A stretch of 40,404 nucleotides of DNA from Actinomycetota bacterium. GTDB taxonomy: Bacteria > Actinomycetota > Actinomycetes > Actinomycetales > Kineosporiaceae. The position numbers were made by a program, and so were the translations under genes. Below are positions 1-8,823 of the stretch, one piece after another (position 1 is the stretch's first letter; every line of letters starts with the position of its first letter). The stretch spans positions 1-40,404 of the forward strand of contig JACRAB010000265.1 of the NCBI GenBank assembly GCA_016213575.1, read 5' to 3'. The notes beneath the pieces were generated by a model. The model saw only the letters and a list, made by a program, of their open reading frames with translations, had not been told where the DNA came from and searched no databases.

Positions 1-1
1 C

Positions 2-1087
2 GAGCTGTCCGCGGTGACCGCCGGGGTCAAGGACGTCCGGCGGGTCATGGAGGAGGCCCGGGACGCCCGCGACCTGCACCGTCGCGAGACGGTCCTGTTC
101 CTCGACGAGATCCACCGTTTCACCAAGGCCCAGCAGGACGCGCTGCTCCCCGGCGTCGAGAACCGCTGGGTCGTGCTCGTCGCGGCCACGACGGAGAACC
201 CGTCGTTCTCCGTCGTCTCCCCGCTGCTGTCCCGCTCGCTGCTGCTCACCCTGCGCCCGCTCACCGACGAGGACGTCGCCGGCCTCCTGGAGCGGGCGGT
301 CGCGGACGAGCGGGGGCTCGCCGGCGCCGTCCGGCTCGAGGACGACGCCCGCGCGCACCTCGTGCGGATGGCCGGCGGTGACGCCCGGGCCGCGCTCACC
401 GCGCTCGAGGCGGCGGCCGGTGCGGCCCTCGACGAGTCGGTCGCCCGGCCGGCACCGGTCTCGCTCGCGACGACCGAGCGCGCCGTCGACCGGGCCGCCG
501 TCCGCTACGACCGCGCGGGCGACCAGCACTACGACGTCGCGAGCGCCCTCATCAAGTCGATGCGCGGCTCGGACGTCGACGCGTCGCTGCACTACCTCGC
601 CCGGATGCTCGAGGCGGGGGAGGATCCGCGCTTCGTCGCCCGCCGGATCATGATCGCGGCGAGCGAGGACGTCGGCATGGCCGACCCGACCGCGCTCCAG
701 ACCGCCGTCGCGGCCGCCCAGGCGGTCGCCATGATCGGGATGCCGGAGGCGAGGATCATCCTCGCCCAGGCCGTCGTCCACCTCGCGCTCGCCCCGAAGT
801 CGAACGCGTCGTACATGGGCATCAACGCCGCCGTCGCCGACGTCCGCGCCGGCCTCGGCGGGCCGGTCCCGCCGCACCTGCGCGACGCGCACTACGCCGG
901 CGCGAAGAAGATCGGCCACGGCAAGGGGTACGTCTACTCGCACGACGAGCCGCTCGGGGTGGCGTCCCAGCAGTACGCGCCGGACGGCGTCGACGGCCGC
1001 GAGTACTACACCCCGACCGACCGCGGCTTCGAGCGCGAGCTGACGACCCGCCTGCAGCGGCTGCGCGACATCCTGCGCCGCCGCTGA
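2..1087 (+). CDS. rarA: Replication-associated recombination protein A, C-terminal part (5' end outside the window)
   Basis: AAA+ ATPase of the RarA/MgsA/WRNIP1 family, which acts at stalled replication forks. The reading frame is open from base 2 and the first residues, [13 protein letters not shown], match an internal conserved stretch of the family, so the GTG at 14 is not a true start and the Walker A region lies upstream of the window. Visible here are the Walker B/DExH segment (FLDEIHRF), the sensor 1 segment (AATTENPSF), the arginine-finger region (LLSRS) and the long C-terminal tetramerisation domain with YASEDVG-like ([10 protein letters not shown]) and [15 protein letters not shown] motifs. 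About 361 codons are present of an expected 430-460. In related genomes it lies upstream of DUF948 and alaS, as here. The identification is firm. Confidence 0.95.
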   Translation, partial: ELSAVTAGVKDVRRVMEEARDARDLHRRETVLFLDEIHRFTKAQQDALLPGVENRWVVLVAATTENPSFSVVSPLLSRSLLLTLRPLTDEDVAGLLERAVADERGLAGAVRLEDDARAHLVRMAGGDARAALTALEAAAGAALDESVARPAPVSLATTERAVDRAAVRYDRAGDQHYDVASALIKSMRGSDVDASLHYLARMLEAGEDPRFVARRIMIAASEDVGMADPTALQTAVAAAQAVAMIGMPEARIILAQAVVHLALAPKSNASYMGINAAVADVRAGLGGPVPPHLRDAHYAGAKKIGHGKGYVYSHDEPLGVASQQYAPDGVDGREYYTPTDRGFERELTTRLQRLRDILRRR

Positions 1088-1099
1088 CCGGGCACTGCT

Positions 1100-1148
1100 G
1101 TTCTGCGGTCGATCGTCCGGCGACGCGGCGGACGATCCACCGCAGAAC
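1100..1148. repeat. 20-bp inverted repeat just after rarA
   Basis: Arms 1100-1119 and 1129-1148 are complementary at 19 of 20 positions around a 9-nt spacer. The left arm reads GTTCTGCGGTCGATCGTCCG. It begins 13 nt after the rarA stop, so in RNA it could act as a terminator hairpin, although no T-run follows. The right arm is repeated about 950 bp downstream (2079-2102), which suggests a dispersed palindromic repeat rather than only a terminator. Confidence 0.8.
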
Positions 1149-1152
1149 CGTG
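1129..1152 (+). repeat. 24-bp direct repeat, left copy
   Basis: Positions 1129-1152 match 2079-2102 at 23 of 24 bases; both contain CCGCAGAACCGTG. The two copies bracket a degraded AbiEi/DUF559-like gene. Whether they are ends of a transposed segment or two members of a dispersed repeat family cannot be told from one window. Confidence 0.8.
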
Positions 1153-2056
1153 GCTCTGCGGTGCCTGTGGACGACGGACGGCGTCGGTGGGCCGGGGTCG
1201 GGCATGCTCTGCGGCCGTGGTGGGTCGGGACCGGAGGTCGGCGGGGCGACGGCACGCGGGTGGAGCGGTGCGGCCCTCGGCGGGACGACGGCACTGTGGC
1301 TGTGGGGTGTGCTCGACGGGCCGCCCGCCGTCATGACCGTCTGCGTGCCAGGGCCGCGGCACGTCGTCCGGCCGCGGGGCATCGGGCGGGTGCGCGTCGT
1401 GCGCAGGCGCCGGCTCGAGGGCCGGGTGCACCCCGCCCCGGCAGCCGCCGCGGCTGCGTCTCGAAGAGGCGGTGCTCGATCTGGCCGACGAGGCCACGCG
1501 GGAGGCCGAGGTCGTCGACCTCGTCATCCGGGCGACCGCGAGCCGGCGGACCAGCCCGGAGCGGCTCCGGGCCGCCCTCGCCGCTCGTGCCCACCACCGG
1601 CACCGCAGGCTGCTCACGGAGGTGCTCGGCGAGACCGCTGAGGGCGTGCTGTCTGCCCTGGAGCGCCGCTACCGCCGCGGTGTCGAACGCCCGCACGGGC
1701 TGCCGCGCGGCCACTGCAACCGGCCCGAGCCCGTGCACGACGCGCGCGGGCGAAAGCTACGCAACCGCTACCGCGACGTCCGGTACCGGCGGTGGGGTCT
1801 CGTCGTCGAGCTCGACGGGCTCGAGGCGCACGTGCGCTGGCTCTCCTGGCTCGACCGCGGCCGGGACAACTCCGTCGCCCTCGTCGGCGACCGCAGCCTC
1901 CAGTACGGCTGGCACGAGACGGTCGACGACCCCTGCGGGATCGCCGTCGAGGTGATCACGGTCCTTCGCCGGTGGGGCTGGCGCGGCGCCCCCACCCCGT
2001 GCGGCCCCTCCTGCCCGGTAGCGCCCCTCGTGCCGTCCACGGATCCGCTCCCTTGA
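1150..2056 (+). pseudogene. Frameshifted, N-terminally eroded AbiEi/DUF559-like protein
   Basis: Two adjacent frames together give one recognisable actinobacterial protein of the AbiEi-like/DUF559 (very-short-patch-repair endonuclease-like) group. Frame 1 carries TALWLWGVLDGPP (about 1288-1326) and a CVPGPRHV segment, and continues to RVHPAP at about 1440. Homology then continues in frame 2 as QPPRLRLEEAVLDLADEATR from 1442. One extra base in the GC run near 1438-1442 explains the shift. The C-terminal part shows the nuclease-like core VELDGLEAHVRW, DRGRDNSVALVGDRSLQYGW. The usual N-terminal winged-helix part before TALWLWG is not recognisable. A shorter product starting at GTG 1472 (194 aa) is possible but would lack half the fold. 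It is probably a decayed gene; a sequencing error at the GC run is the alternative for the frameshift. Confidence 0.6.
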
Positions 2057-2063
2057 GGTCGAA

Positions 2064-2083
2064 GTCCGGCCGTTGTGCCGGAC
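2064..2083. repeat. 7-bp stem hairpin overlapping the right repeat
   Basis: GTCCGGC (2064-2070) and GCCGGAC (2077-2083) form a perfect 7-bp stem with a 6-nt loop, 7 nt after the end of the degraded gene. It may terminate rightward transcription, or leftward transcription from the acetyltransferase gene. Confidence 0.45.
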
Positions 2084-2102
2084 GATCAACCGCAGAACCG
2101 TG
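2079..2102 (+). repeat. 24-bp direct repeat, right copy
   Basis: Second copy of the 1129-1152 repeat, with one difference (A for C at the tenth position). Unlike the left copy it has no inverted partner of 20 bp beside it, only the short 7-bp stem. Confidence 0.8.
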
Positions 2103-2111
2103 CCACGTGCA

Positions 2112-2564
2112 CTACACCGGGCGCTCCAGGGTCAGGAGCACGTCGTCGACCTCGATCGGACCGCTGCGGATCTCGATCGTGCCGTGCACGCGGTACGGCG
2201 GCAGGCCCGTGTCGGTGAAGCCGAGGCGGGCGTAGACGGCGCGGGCCGCTGCGTTGTCCTCGCCCACCGTCAGGCGCAGCCGGTCGCCGCCGAGCGCGCG
2301 CGCCTCGTTCAGCAGCGCCTCGACGAGGGCCCGGCCGTCGCCGCGGCCGCGTGCGCCCTCGGCGACGTGCACGTCCTGCATCTCGGGCGGGTCGGTGAGC
2401 GCGAGGTGGGCGTGCCCGAGCGGTGCGTCACCGTCCCAGGCGACGACGTAGAACCCGGTCGGGGACGTCGTCGCGCCGGGGGAGAGCCGGGAGAGGTCGA
2501 GCGCCTCGAGCACCCGGGGCACCTCGTCGTCCGTGAGCCGTCTGACCTGCGGCACTGCCTCCAC
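2112..2564 (-). CDS. GNAT family N-acetyltransferase
   Basis: Predicted acetyl-CoA-dependent N-acetyltransferase; the substrate is unknown. The central motif A is clear: MQDVHVAEGARGRGDGRALVEAL written in two parts, QDVHVAEGARGRG then DGRALVEAL, with the RGRGDG pyrophosphate-binding loop. It is followed by DNAAARAVYARLGF, the usual motif B. I chose GTG 2564 (150 aa) because a TACGCT box lies exactly 7 nt upstream, as in leaderless actinobacterial genes, and because the family fold starts at VRRLTDDE. An upstream in-frame GTG at 2618 would add 18 residues without homology. The gene stands alone, opposite in strand to its neighbours. Confidence 0.85.
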   Translation of the reverse strand: MEAVPQVRRLTDDEVPRVLEALDLSRLSPGATTSPTGFYVVAWDGDAPLGHAHLALTDPPEMQDVHVAEGARGRGDGRALVEALLNEARALGGDRLRLTVGEDNAAARAVYARLGFTDTGLPPYRVHGTIEIRSGPIEVDDVLLTLERPV

Positions 2565-2571
2565 GCGCGGG

Positions 2572-2577
2572 AGCGTA
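2572..2577 (-). promoter_or_regulatory. -10 box of the GNAT gene, leaderless type
   Basis: TACGCT on the minus strand, 7 nt before GTG 2564, so transcription would begin at or next to the start codon. The -35 region is weak. Confidence 0.45.
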
Positions 2578-2722
2578 CGCCCGTGCCGAGCGGTGCACGA
2601 AGGAGGCGATAAGGTCACCCGATAGCCCGAACGTCGCCCGGACCGCGCCTGCGGACGACGCGCGGGCGTCCCGTCCGTCCGGCCCGCGTGCCGGTCCAGA
2701 ACACCGCACAGGGGAGCAACGC

Positions 2723-3094
2723 ATGTCCCTCGGCGACGTCGCAGGGCTCATCGCGGCCCTCGCGTTCGTGCTGCTCGTCGGCTTCCTCGCCTACCCGCTC
2801 GTCAAGCTGGGCAAGGTCCTCGAGGAGACCCGCGTGACGGTCCGCGGCATCTCCGACGGCACGGTCCCGCTGCTGTCCGAGGTGACGACGACCGTCGCGA
2901 GCACGAACGCCCAGCTCGTCAAGGTCGACTCGATCACCGACAACGTGGCGCAGGTGTCGACGAACGTCTCGGCGCTCACCGCGCTCTTCGCGGCCACCCT
3001 CGGCTCACCGGTCGTCAAGGTCGCCGCGTTCAGCTACGGCGTCCGGCAGGCGATGAACGGCCGGTCCTCGGGCCGCTCGCGCCGGAAGGGCTGA
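2723..3094 (+). CDS. DUF948 domain membrane protein
   Basis: Small protein of 123 aa. Residues 5-28 (AGLIAALAFVLLVGFLAYPLVKLG) form one membrane segment near the N-terminus, followed by a Thr/Val/Ser-rich helical region of DUF948 type (about residues 30-95) and a basic tail (SGRSRRKG). A GGGGAG ribosome binding site lies 7 nt before ATG 2723. The DUF948-DUF6167-alaS order is a conserved actinobacterial arrangement. Function is unknown; DUF948 proteins resemble general-stress and coiled-coil envelope proteins. Probably co-transcribed with the next two genes. Confidence 0.85.
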   Translation: MSLGDVAGLIAALAFVLLVGFLAYPLVKLGKVLEETRVTVRGISDGTVPLLSEVTTTVASTNAQLVKVDSITDNVAQVSTNVSALTALFAATLGSPVVKVAAFSYGVRQAMNGRSSGRSRRKG

Positions 3095-3099
3095 GCGCG

Positions 3100-3378
3100 A
3101 TGAAGCGGCTGTTCTGGATCGCGCTCGGCGCGACCGCCGGCGTCCTCGTGGTGCGCAAGCTGACGAAGACCGTCGACCAGTACTCTCCGGAGGGCGTCGG
3201 GCGCTCGCTGTCGAACCTCGCGGACGCCGTCCGGGACGCCGCGGACGTCGTCCGGGAGGCGATGGACGAGCGGGAGCAGGAGCTGCGCGTCGCCCTCGGC
3301 GTCGACTCCGGGGTCATCACGCAGGACGAGGCGCGGGCGCTGCTGGAGAACCCGACCCGGGGCCGGGGCGACCGCTGA
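3100..3378 (+). CDS. DUF6167-like small protein next to alaS
   Basis: Product of 92 aa starting at ATG 3100, 5 nt after the DUF948 gene, with GGAAGGG as ribosome binding site. The N-terminal hydrophobic stretch LFWIALGATAGVLVV is a probable membrane anchor or signal segment. The body is a charged amphipathic helix (LADAVRDAADVVREAMDERE) and a GVITQDEARALLEN tail. It matches in size, position and pattern the uncharacterised DUF6167 proteins found before alaS in many actinobacteria. The function is not known. Confidence 0.75.
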   Translation: MKRLFWIALGATAGVLVVRKLTKTVDQYSPEGVGRSLSNLADAVRDAADVVREAMDEREQELRVALGVDSGVITQDEARALLENPTRGRGDR

Positions 3379-3474
3379 CCCACGCGCCACGGACGGCGCG
3401 CGAGCACCAGGCACGAGACGAGAACCACCCGACGAGCACCACCGAGCCACACGAACACGACCGGAGGCCCCGAG

Positions 3475-6153
3475 ATGGAGACGGCTGAGATCCGCCGTCG
3501 CTGGCTGCGCTTCTTCGAGTCCCACGGGCACACCGTGGTCCCGAGCGCGCCGCTGCTCTACGACGACCCGACGCTGCTGTTCGTCAACGCCGGCATGGTG
3601 CCCTTCAAGCCGTACTTCCTCGGCCAGGAGACCCCGCCGTACCCGCGCGCGACGAGCGTGCAGAAGTGCGTGCGCACCCTCGACATCGAAGAGGTCGGCA
3701 AGACCACCCGGCACGGCACGTTCTTCCAGATGAACGGGAACTTCTCGTTCGGCGACTACTTCAAGGCCGGCGCCATCGAGCTCGCCTGGCAGCTCGTCAC
3801 GGGCTCGCAGGCCGAGGGCTACTACGGCTTCGACCCGGACACGATCTGGGTCACCGTCTACCAGGACGACGACGAGGCGATCGACCTCTGGAAGAAGATC
3901 GCCGGCCTGCCCGACGAGCGGATCCAGCGCCGCGGCCTGGCGGACAACTACTGGCACATGGGCGTCCCGGGTCCCGGCGGCCCGTGCAGCGAGATCTACG
4001 TCGACCGCGGCCCGGAGTACGGCAAGGACGGCGGCCCGGTCGTCGACGAGGACCGGTACCTCGAGATCTGGAACCTCGTCTTCATGCAGTCCGAGCTGTC
4101 GGCGGTCCGCACGAAGGTCGACTTCGACATCCGCGGCGACCTGCCCGCGAAGAACATCGACACCGGCATGGGCCTCGAGCGCGTCGCCTACCTGCTCCAG
4201 GGCGTCGACAACATGTACGAGATCGACGAGATCTTCCCCGTCATCAAGCGGGTCGAGGAGCTGTCGGGCCGGCGGTACGGCGCGAACCACGAGGACGACG
4301 TCCGGATGCGGGTCGTCGCCGACCACGTCCGCAGCGGCCTCATGCTCATCGGGGACGGCGCCACGCCGTCCAACGAGGCCGGCGGCTACGTGCTGCGCCG
4401 GATCCTGCGCCGCGTCGTCCGGTCGGTCCGGCTCCTCGGCGTCGAGGACCCGGTGCTCGCCGACCTCACGACGGTGAGCAAGGACCGGATGAAGGCGTCG
4501 TACCCCGAGCTCGAGAGCGGCTTCAACCGGATCCGCTCGATCGTCGACGCCGAGGAGGACGCCTTCCGGCGCACCCTCACCGCCGGGACGACGATCCTCG
4601 ACGTCGCGGTGGAGAAGACCAAGGCGGGCGGCGGCGCGACGCTGTCCGGCGCGCAGGCCTTCCAGCTCCACGACACGTACGGCTTCCCGATCGACCTCAC
4701 CCTCGAGATGGCCGGCGAGCAGGGCCTCGCGGTCGACGAGACCGAGTTCCGCCGGCTCATGGCCGAGCAGCGGGACCGGGCCAAGGCCGACGCCAAGGCG
4801 AAGAAGACCGGGCACACCGACCTGTCGAGCTACCGCGCGATCGCGGACTCGATCGGCCGCTCGGTCGAGTTCACCGGCTACGACGAGGTCGTCTCGGTCG
4901 GCCGGGTCGCCGGGCTCGTCGTCGACGGGGTCGCCGCGCAGTCCGCGACGGAGGGCACCAAGGTCGAGGTCGTCCTCGACCGGACGCCGTTCTACGCCGA
5001 GGGCGGCGGCCAGCTCGCCGACGCCGGCCGGATCGAGGTCGACGGCGCGGTGCTCGAGGTCGAGGACGTGCAGTCCCCGATCACCGGGATCGTCGTCCAC
5101 CGGGCCCGGGTCGTCTCCGGCGAGGTCCGGGTCGGCTCCGAGGCGCAGGGCATCGTCGACGTCGAGCGGCGCAAGGCGATCAGCCGCTCGCACACCGCGA
5201 CGCACATGGTGCACAAGGCGATCCGCGAGGCGCTCGGCGACACCGCGACCCAGGCCGGCTCGGAGAACTCCCCGGGGCGCTTCCGGTTCGACTTCCAGTC
5301 CCCGACCGGCCTGCCGGCGAGCGCGCTGCGGGACGTCGAGGCCCGGGTCAACGCGCTGCTCATCGAGGACCTCGAGGTGCACGCGGAGATCATGAGCCAG
5401 GAGCAGGCCCGGGCCGCGGGCGCGATGGCGCTATTCGGCGAGAAGTACGGCGACCAGGTGCGCGTCATCTCGGTCGGCGACTGGGCCCGTGAGCTCTGCG
5501 GCGGCACCCACGCCCGGCGCTCGGGCCAGCTCGGCGTCGTCCGGCTGCTCGGCGAGGGCTCGATCGGCTCCGGCGTCCGCCGGGTCGAGGCGCTCGTCGG
5601 CGCGGACGCGTACGCCTGGTCGGCCCGGGAGCACGTGCTCGTCTCCCAGCTCACCGACGTGCTCAAGGTGCGCCCCGAGGAGCTGCCCGACCGGGTCGCG
5701 GCCCTCGTCGCCCAGCTGCGCGACGCGCAGAAGGAGATCGACCAGATCCGCGCCGGCCAGGTGCTCGCGGTCGCGGGCTCGCTCGCGGCCAAGCCGGTCG
5801 ACGTCTTCGGTGTCGGCGTCGTCACGCACGACGCGGGCGAGGCGACCGCGGACGACCTGCGCACCCTCGCGCTCGACGTCCGCGGCCGGATGCCCGCCGA
5901 CCGGCCGGCCGTCGTCGCCGTCGGCGGCGTCACCAAGGGCCGCCCGGTCGTCGTCGCGGCGACGAACGAGGAGGCCCGGCGCTGGGGCGTCGCGGCCGGT
6001 GATCTCGTCAAGGTCGCGGCCGGGGTGCTCGGCGGCGGTGGCGGCGGCAAGCCGGACGTCGCCCAGGGCGGTGGCACCGACCCGGCCCGGGTCGCCGAGG
6101 CGCTGACCCGGCTCGAGCACGCCGTGGGCGAGCGCGTCACGGCGGGGCGCTGA
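3475..6153 (+). CDS. alaS: Alanine--tRNA ligase
   Basis: Charges tRNA-Ala with alanine in the cytoplasm. The 892-aa length is normal for the family. The class II catalytic core is at residues 1-250 with [19 protein letters not shown] and [14 protein letters not shown]. The editing domain has the zinc-binding HTATH at residues 573-577 and CGGTH at 675-679. The C-terminal part contains the DHHA1 region with [18 protein letters not shown] 3475 follows a GGAGG site. The gene is the third of a co-directional block and is followed closely by ruvX and mltG, the usual actinobacterial order. Confidence 0.98.
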   Translation: METAEIRRRWLRFFESHGHTVVPSAPLLYDDPTLLFVNAGMVPFKPYFLGQETPPYPRATSVQKCVRTLDIEEVGKTTRHGTFFQMNGNFSFGDYFKAGAIELAWQLVTGSQAEGYYGFDPDTIWVTVYQDDDEAIDLWKKIAGLPDERIQRRGLADNYWHMGVPGPGGPCSEIYVDRGPEYGKDGGPVVDEDRYLEIWNLVFMQSELSAVRTKVDFDIRGDLPAKNIDTGMGLERVAYLLQGVDNMYEIDEIFPVIKRVEELSGRRYGANHEDDVRMRVVADHVRSGLMLIGDGATPSNEAGGYVLRRILRRVVRSVRLLGVEDPVLADLTTVSKDRMKASYPELESGFNRIRSIVDAEEDAFRRTLTAGTTILDVAVEKTKAGGGATLSGAQAFQLHDTYGFPIDLTLEMAGEQGLAVDETEFRRLMAEQRDRAKADAKAKKTGHTDLSSYRAIADSIGRSVEFTGYDEVVSVGRVAGLVVDGVAAQSATEGTKVEVVLDRTPFYAEGGGQLADAGRIEVDGAVLEVEDVQSPITGIVVHRARVVSGEVRVGSEAQGIVDVERRKAISRSHTATHMVHKAIREALGDTATQAGSENSPGRFRFDFQSPTGLPASALRDVEARVNALLIEDLEVHAEIMSQEQARAAGAMALFGEKYGDQVRVISVGDWARELCGGTHARRSGQLGVVRLLGEGSIGSGVRRVEALVGADAYAWSAREHVLVSQLTDVLKVRPEELPDRVAALVAQLRDAQKEIDQIRAGQVLAVAGSLAAKPVDVFGVGVVTHDAGEATADDLRTLALDVRGRMPADRPAVVAVGGVTKGRPVVVAATNEEARRWGVAAGDLVKVAAGVLGGGGGGKPDVAQGGGTDPARVAEALTRLEHAVGERVTAGR

Positions 6154-6173
6154 CCGGGGAGGCCGGCGGGGAC

Positions 6174-6665
6174 GTGCGCCGCGGCGTACGGCTCGGGGTG
6201 GACGTCGGCTCGGTGCGGGTCGGTGTCGCGCGCAGCGACCCGCACGGCATCCTCGCGACCCCGGTGGAGACCCTCAAGCGGGACAAAAGGGATCGGTCGG
6301 ACATTGTCCGGCTCGTGGATCTTGTCCGTGAATGGGAGGTTCTCGAGGTCGTCGTCGGGCTTCCGACGGGCCTGTCGGGGGCCGAGGGGGCAGCGGCGGG
6401 GGCCGCCCGCGGTTACGCTGACGAGGTCGCACGGGCGGTGTCGCCGGTTCCGGTACGGCTCGTCGACGAACGGTTGTCGACGGTGACGGCGACGGCCGCT
6501 CTGCGTGGTGCCGGGGTGGCGGCCCGTAAGCACCGCGGTGTCGTCGACCAGGCGGCCGCGGTGGTGATCCTGCAGTACGCGCTCGACGCCGAAAGGGCGT
6601 CGGGGCACGCGCCCGGCTCGCTCGTGCGGTCCGGGCAGTCGCCGGAGGAGGCTCGGGAGGCGTGA
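6174..6665 (+). CDS. ruvX: Putative pre-16S rRNA nuclease / Holliday junction resolvase-like protein
   Basis: YqgF/RuvX family protein (163 aa), an RNase H-like nuclease linked to 16S rRNA 5'-end processing. The first catalytic Asp lies in GVDVGSVRVGVARSDP, the glutamate-bearing strand is VVVGLPTGLSG, VRLVDERLSTVTA contains the central acidic residue, and the last Asp is in HRGVVDQAAAVVILQ. GTG 6174 was chosen because GGGGAGG lies about 10 nt upstream. The gene is 20 nt after alaS and 4-7 nt before mltG, so the three are probably one transcript. Confidence 0.95.
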   Translation: MRRGVRLGVDVGSVRVGVARSDPHGILATPVETLKRDKRDRSDIVRLVDLVREWEVLEVVVGLPTGLSGAEGAAAGAARGYADEVARAVSPVPVRLVDERLSTVTATAALRGAGVAARKHRGVVDQAAAVVILQYALDAERASGHAPGSLVRSGQSPEEAREA

Positions 6666-6669
6666 CGAC

Positions 6670-7815
6670 GTGGTGAGCGACGTCGAGTTGCCCGGGCTGC
6701 AGCCACCCACCGGGCGGGTCCGGCGCAGCCAGCGGGCCCAGGAGAAGCGCCGCAAGAAGCGCAAGCGCCGTTCGCGCGTCGCGGTGCTCGTCAGCCTCGT
6801 CATCCTGGCGCTCGCCGGGACGGCCGTGTGGTTCGGCGCCAAGCCGATCATCGCGAGCCTCACCGCGCCGAGCGACTACCCCGGCCCGGGCACCGGCAGC
6901 GTCATGGTGAAGATCCCGGACGGCGCGTCGGGCCGCACGATCGGCCGGATCCTCGCGGAGAAGAAGGTCGTCAAGTCGGCGAAGGCGTTCGTCGACGCCG
7001 CGAACAAGGACCCCCGCGCGCAGAAGATCCGTCCCGGCACGTACGAGCTGCGGCTGCAGATGACGTCGTCGGGGGCCATCGCGCTGCTCGCCGACCCGAA
7101 GAACCGCCAGGTCAAGACGTTCACGGTCGCCGAGGGCAAGCGTGTCACGGAGATCGTCGACATCATCGCCAAGGCCGGGATCCCGAAGAAGGACCTCCAG
7201 GCCGCGCTCAAGGACCCGGCGGCGCTCGGCATCCCCGAGTGGGCCCTCTCGAAGAAGGGGCTCAAGTTCCCCGCCGAGGGCTTCCTCTTCCCCAAGACCT
7301 ACGAGGTCGAGCCCGGGGACACCGCCGTGAGCGTGCTGACGGCGATGGTCACCGAGACCCTCGACGAGCTGACCGCCGCCGGGGTGCCGGCCGGCCAGGA
7401 GTGGAAGGTCCTCACCGAGGCGAGCATCCTCCAGGCCGAGGGTGGCCGCTCGTCGGACTACCCGAAGATCGCCCGGGTGCTCGACAACCGGACGAAGAAG
7501 GGCTGGAAGTTCCAGCTCGACTCGACGACGTCCTACGCCGTCCAGCGCTTCGGCGTGACGACGACCAAGAAGGAACGCGACACGCCGTCGGCGTACAACA
7601 CCTACTACGTCAAGGGCTACCCGCTCGGCCCGATCTGCAACCCGGGCGCGGACGCCATCGAGGCGGCCCTCAACCCGGCCAAGGGGACCTGGATGTACTG
7701 GGTCACCGTGAACCCGGAGACCGGCGAGACGAAGTTCGCCACGACCGACGCCGAGGCGCGCAAGAACACCGCCGAGTTCCAGAAGTGGCTGCGGGACCAC
7801 CCGCAGGGCACCTGA
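6670..7815 (+). CDS. mltG: Endolytic murein transglycosylase
   Basis: Membrane-bound lytic transglycosylase of the MltG/YceG family that cuts nascent glycan strands and so limits peptidoglycan chain length. A basic cytoplasmic segment (residues 16-36, RVRRSQRAQEKRRKKRKRRS) precedes one membrane helix (about 37-58). A LysM-like subdomain follows, then the catalytic YceG domain with PAEGFLFPKTYE and ASILQAEGG; the catalytic glutamate is E257. The start is GTG 6670 or the adjacent GTG 6673, which differ by one residue. It lies only 4 nt after ruvX. Its closeness to the pilus cluster is probably incidental. Confidence 0.95.
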   Translation: MVSDVELPGLQPPTGRVRRSQRAQEKRRKKRKRRSRVAVLVSLVILALAGTAVWFGAKPIIASLTAPSDYPGPGTGSVMVKIPDGASGRTIGRILAEKKVVKSAKAFVDAANKDPRAQKIRPGTYELRLQMTSSGAIALLADPKNRQVKTFTVAEGKRVTEIVDIIAKAGIPKKDLQAALKDPAALGIPEWALSKKGLKFPAEGFLFPKTYEVEPGDTAVSVLTAMVTETLDELTAAGVPAGQEWKVLTEASILQAEGGRSSDYPKIARVLDNRTKKGWKFQLDSTTSYAVQRFGVTTTKKERDTPSAYNTYYVKGYPLGPICNPGADAIEAALNPAKGTWMYWVTVNPETGETKFATTDAEARKNTAEFQKWLRDHPQGT

Positions 7816-7816
7816 C

Positions 7817-8695
7817 GTGACCGGCGCATCCGCCGCACCCCACGGGGTGCGGCGGGCCGCCGTGCTCGGCAGCCCGATCGCGCACTCGCTGTCGCCGACC
7901 CTGCACCGGGCCGCGTACGCGGCGCTCGGGCTGACCGCGTGGCGGTACGACGCCGTCGAGGTCGCCGAGGACGGCATGGCGGCCTTCCTCGCGGGCCTCG
8001 ACGCGTCCTGGGCCGGGCTGTCGCTGACGATGCCGCTCAAGCGGGTCGTCCGGCCGCTGCTCGCCGCGGAGAGCGACCTCGCCCGCGCCGTCGGTGCGGT
8101 GAACACCGTGACCTTCGGGCCGGCCGGCCCAGTCGGTGACAACACCGACGTCCACGGCATCGTCGCCGCGCTGGCCGAGGCCTGGGTCCGGGAGGCCAGC
8201 ACCGCGGCGGTCCTCGGCGGGGGCGCGACGGCGTGCTCGGCGGTCGCGGCGCTGCGCGACCGCGGGGTGCGCGCGCCGCGGGTCCACGTCCGCTCGGCCG
8301 GGCGGTCCGGGGACGTCGTCGCCGCGGGGGAGCGGCTCGGGCTCGACGTCCGGCTCGCGGCGCTCGACGCGGCGGACGTCGTCCACGCGGCGCCGGCGGT
8401 CGTCGTCTCGACGCTGCCCGCAGGGGCGGCGGACGCCCTCGCCGACGACCTCGCGGCCGGCCTCGTCGCCCCCGCGGTCCGGGACGGCGCCCCGCCGCCG
8501 GTGCTCCTCGACGTCGTCTACGCCCCGTGGCCGACCGCGCTGGCGCGGGCCTGGACCGGGGCCGGCGGCCCCGTAGTCTCCGGGCTGGCGATGCTCCTGC
8601 ACCAGGCCGCCGAGCAGGTCCGGCTCATGACCGGGCTCGAGCCCCCGGTGCCGGCGATGCGCGCCGCCGTCGAGGCCGAGGTCGCGCGCCGCTGA
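7817..8695 (+). CDS. aroE: Shikimate dehydrogenase
   Basis: NADP-dependent reduction of 3-dehydroshikimate to shikimate. The shikimate-binding loop GSPIAHSLSPTLHRAAY is at residues 18-34, the catalytic lysine is K75 in LTMPLK, and the second catalytic residue is D111 in GDNTDVHG. The nucleotide-binding turn is LGGGATACSAV. The 292-aa length is slightly above average because of a Gly/Ala/Asp-rich C-terminal half. GTG 7817 is 1 nt after the mltG stop. It is the first of the shikimate genes here; its partners aroC, aroK and aroB lie 14 kb downstream, beyond the pilus cluster. Confidence 0.93.
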   Translation: MTGASAAPHGVRRAAVLGSPIAHSLSPTLHRAAYAALGLTAWRYDAVEVAEDGMAAFLAGLDASWAGLSLTMPLKRVVRPLLAAESDLARAVGAVNTVTFGPAGPVGDNTDVHGIVAALAEAWVREASTAAVLGGGATACSAVAALRDRGVRAPRVHVRSAGRSGDVVAAGERLGLDVRLAALDAADVVHAAPAVVVSTLPAGAADALADDLAAGLVAPAVRDGAPPPVLLDVVYAPWPTALARAWTGAGGPVVSGLAMLLHQAAEQVRLMTGLEPPVPAMRAAVEAEVARR

Positions 8696-8746
8696 CCCGG
8701 CCACCCGGACGGCCCCAGCAGCGGTTGGGCCGAGCGGTGGACCTGC

Positions 8747-8773
8747 TTCAAGCGTGCGGCGCCGGCTGCCGAT
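8747..8773 (+). promoter_or_regulatory. Sigma-28-like promoter before pilB
   Basis: TTCAAG (8747-8752), then 15 nt, then GCCGAT (8768-8773). The predicted start of transcription is near 8780, about 44 nt before the pilB start. It is one of five such motifs in the pilus locus. Family knowledge: FliA/SigD/WhiG promoters share a GCCGAT -10 element with about this spacing. Confidence 0.65.
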
Positions 8774-8823
8774 GACCGCGCCATGACGGCGACCGGCTCC
8801 CTGCCCGCGGAGCGTCGCCGCCG

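Noticed and set aside
1161-1955. 264-codon plus-strand frame overlapping the degraded gene
   Set aside because: Composition is Arg/Ser-rich out-of-frame translation; the recognisable homology lies in the other two frames.
3034-5382. Long minus-strand frame opposite alaS
   Set aside because: Mirror image of alaS codon bias with no recognisable motif.
6273-6299. CTCAAG in ruvX
   Set aside because: No CCGAT-like box at 14-17 nt.
8696-8823. A c-di-GMP riboswitch before pilB
   Set aside because: No GEMM-like conserved core is visible; the gap is explained by the promoter motif and a short leader.
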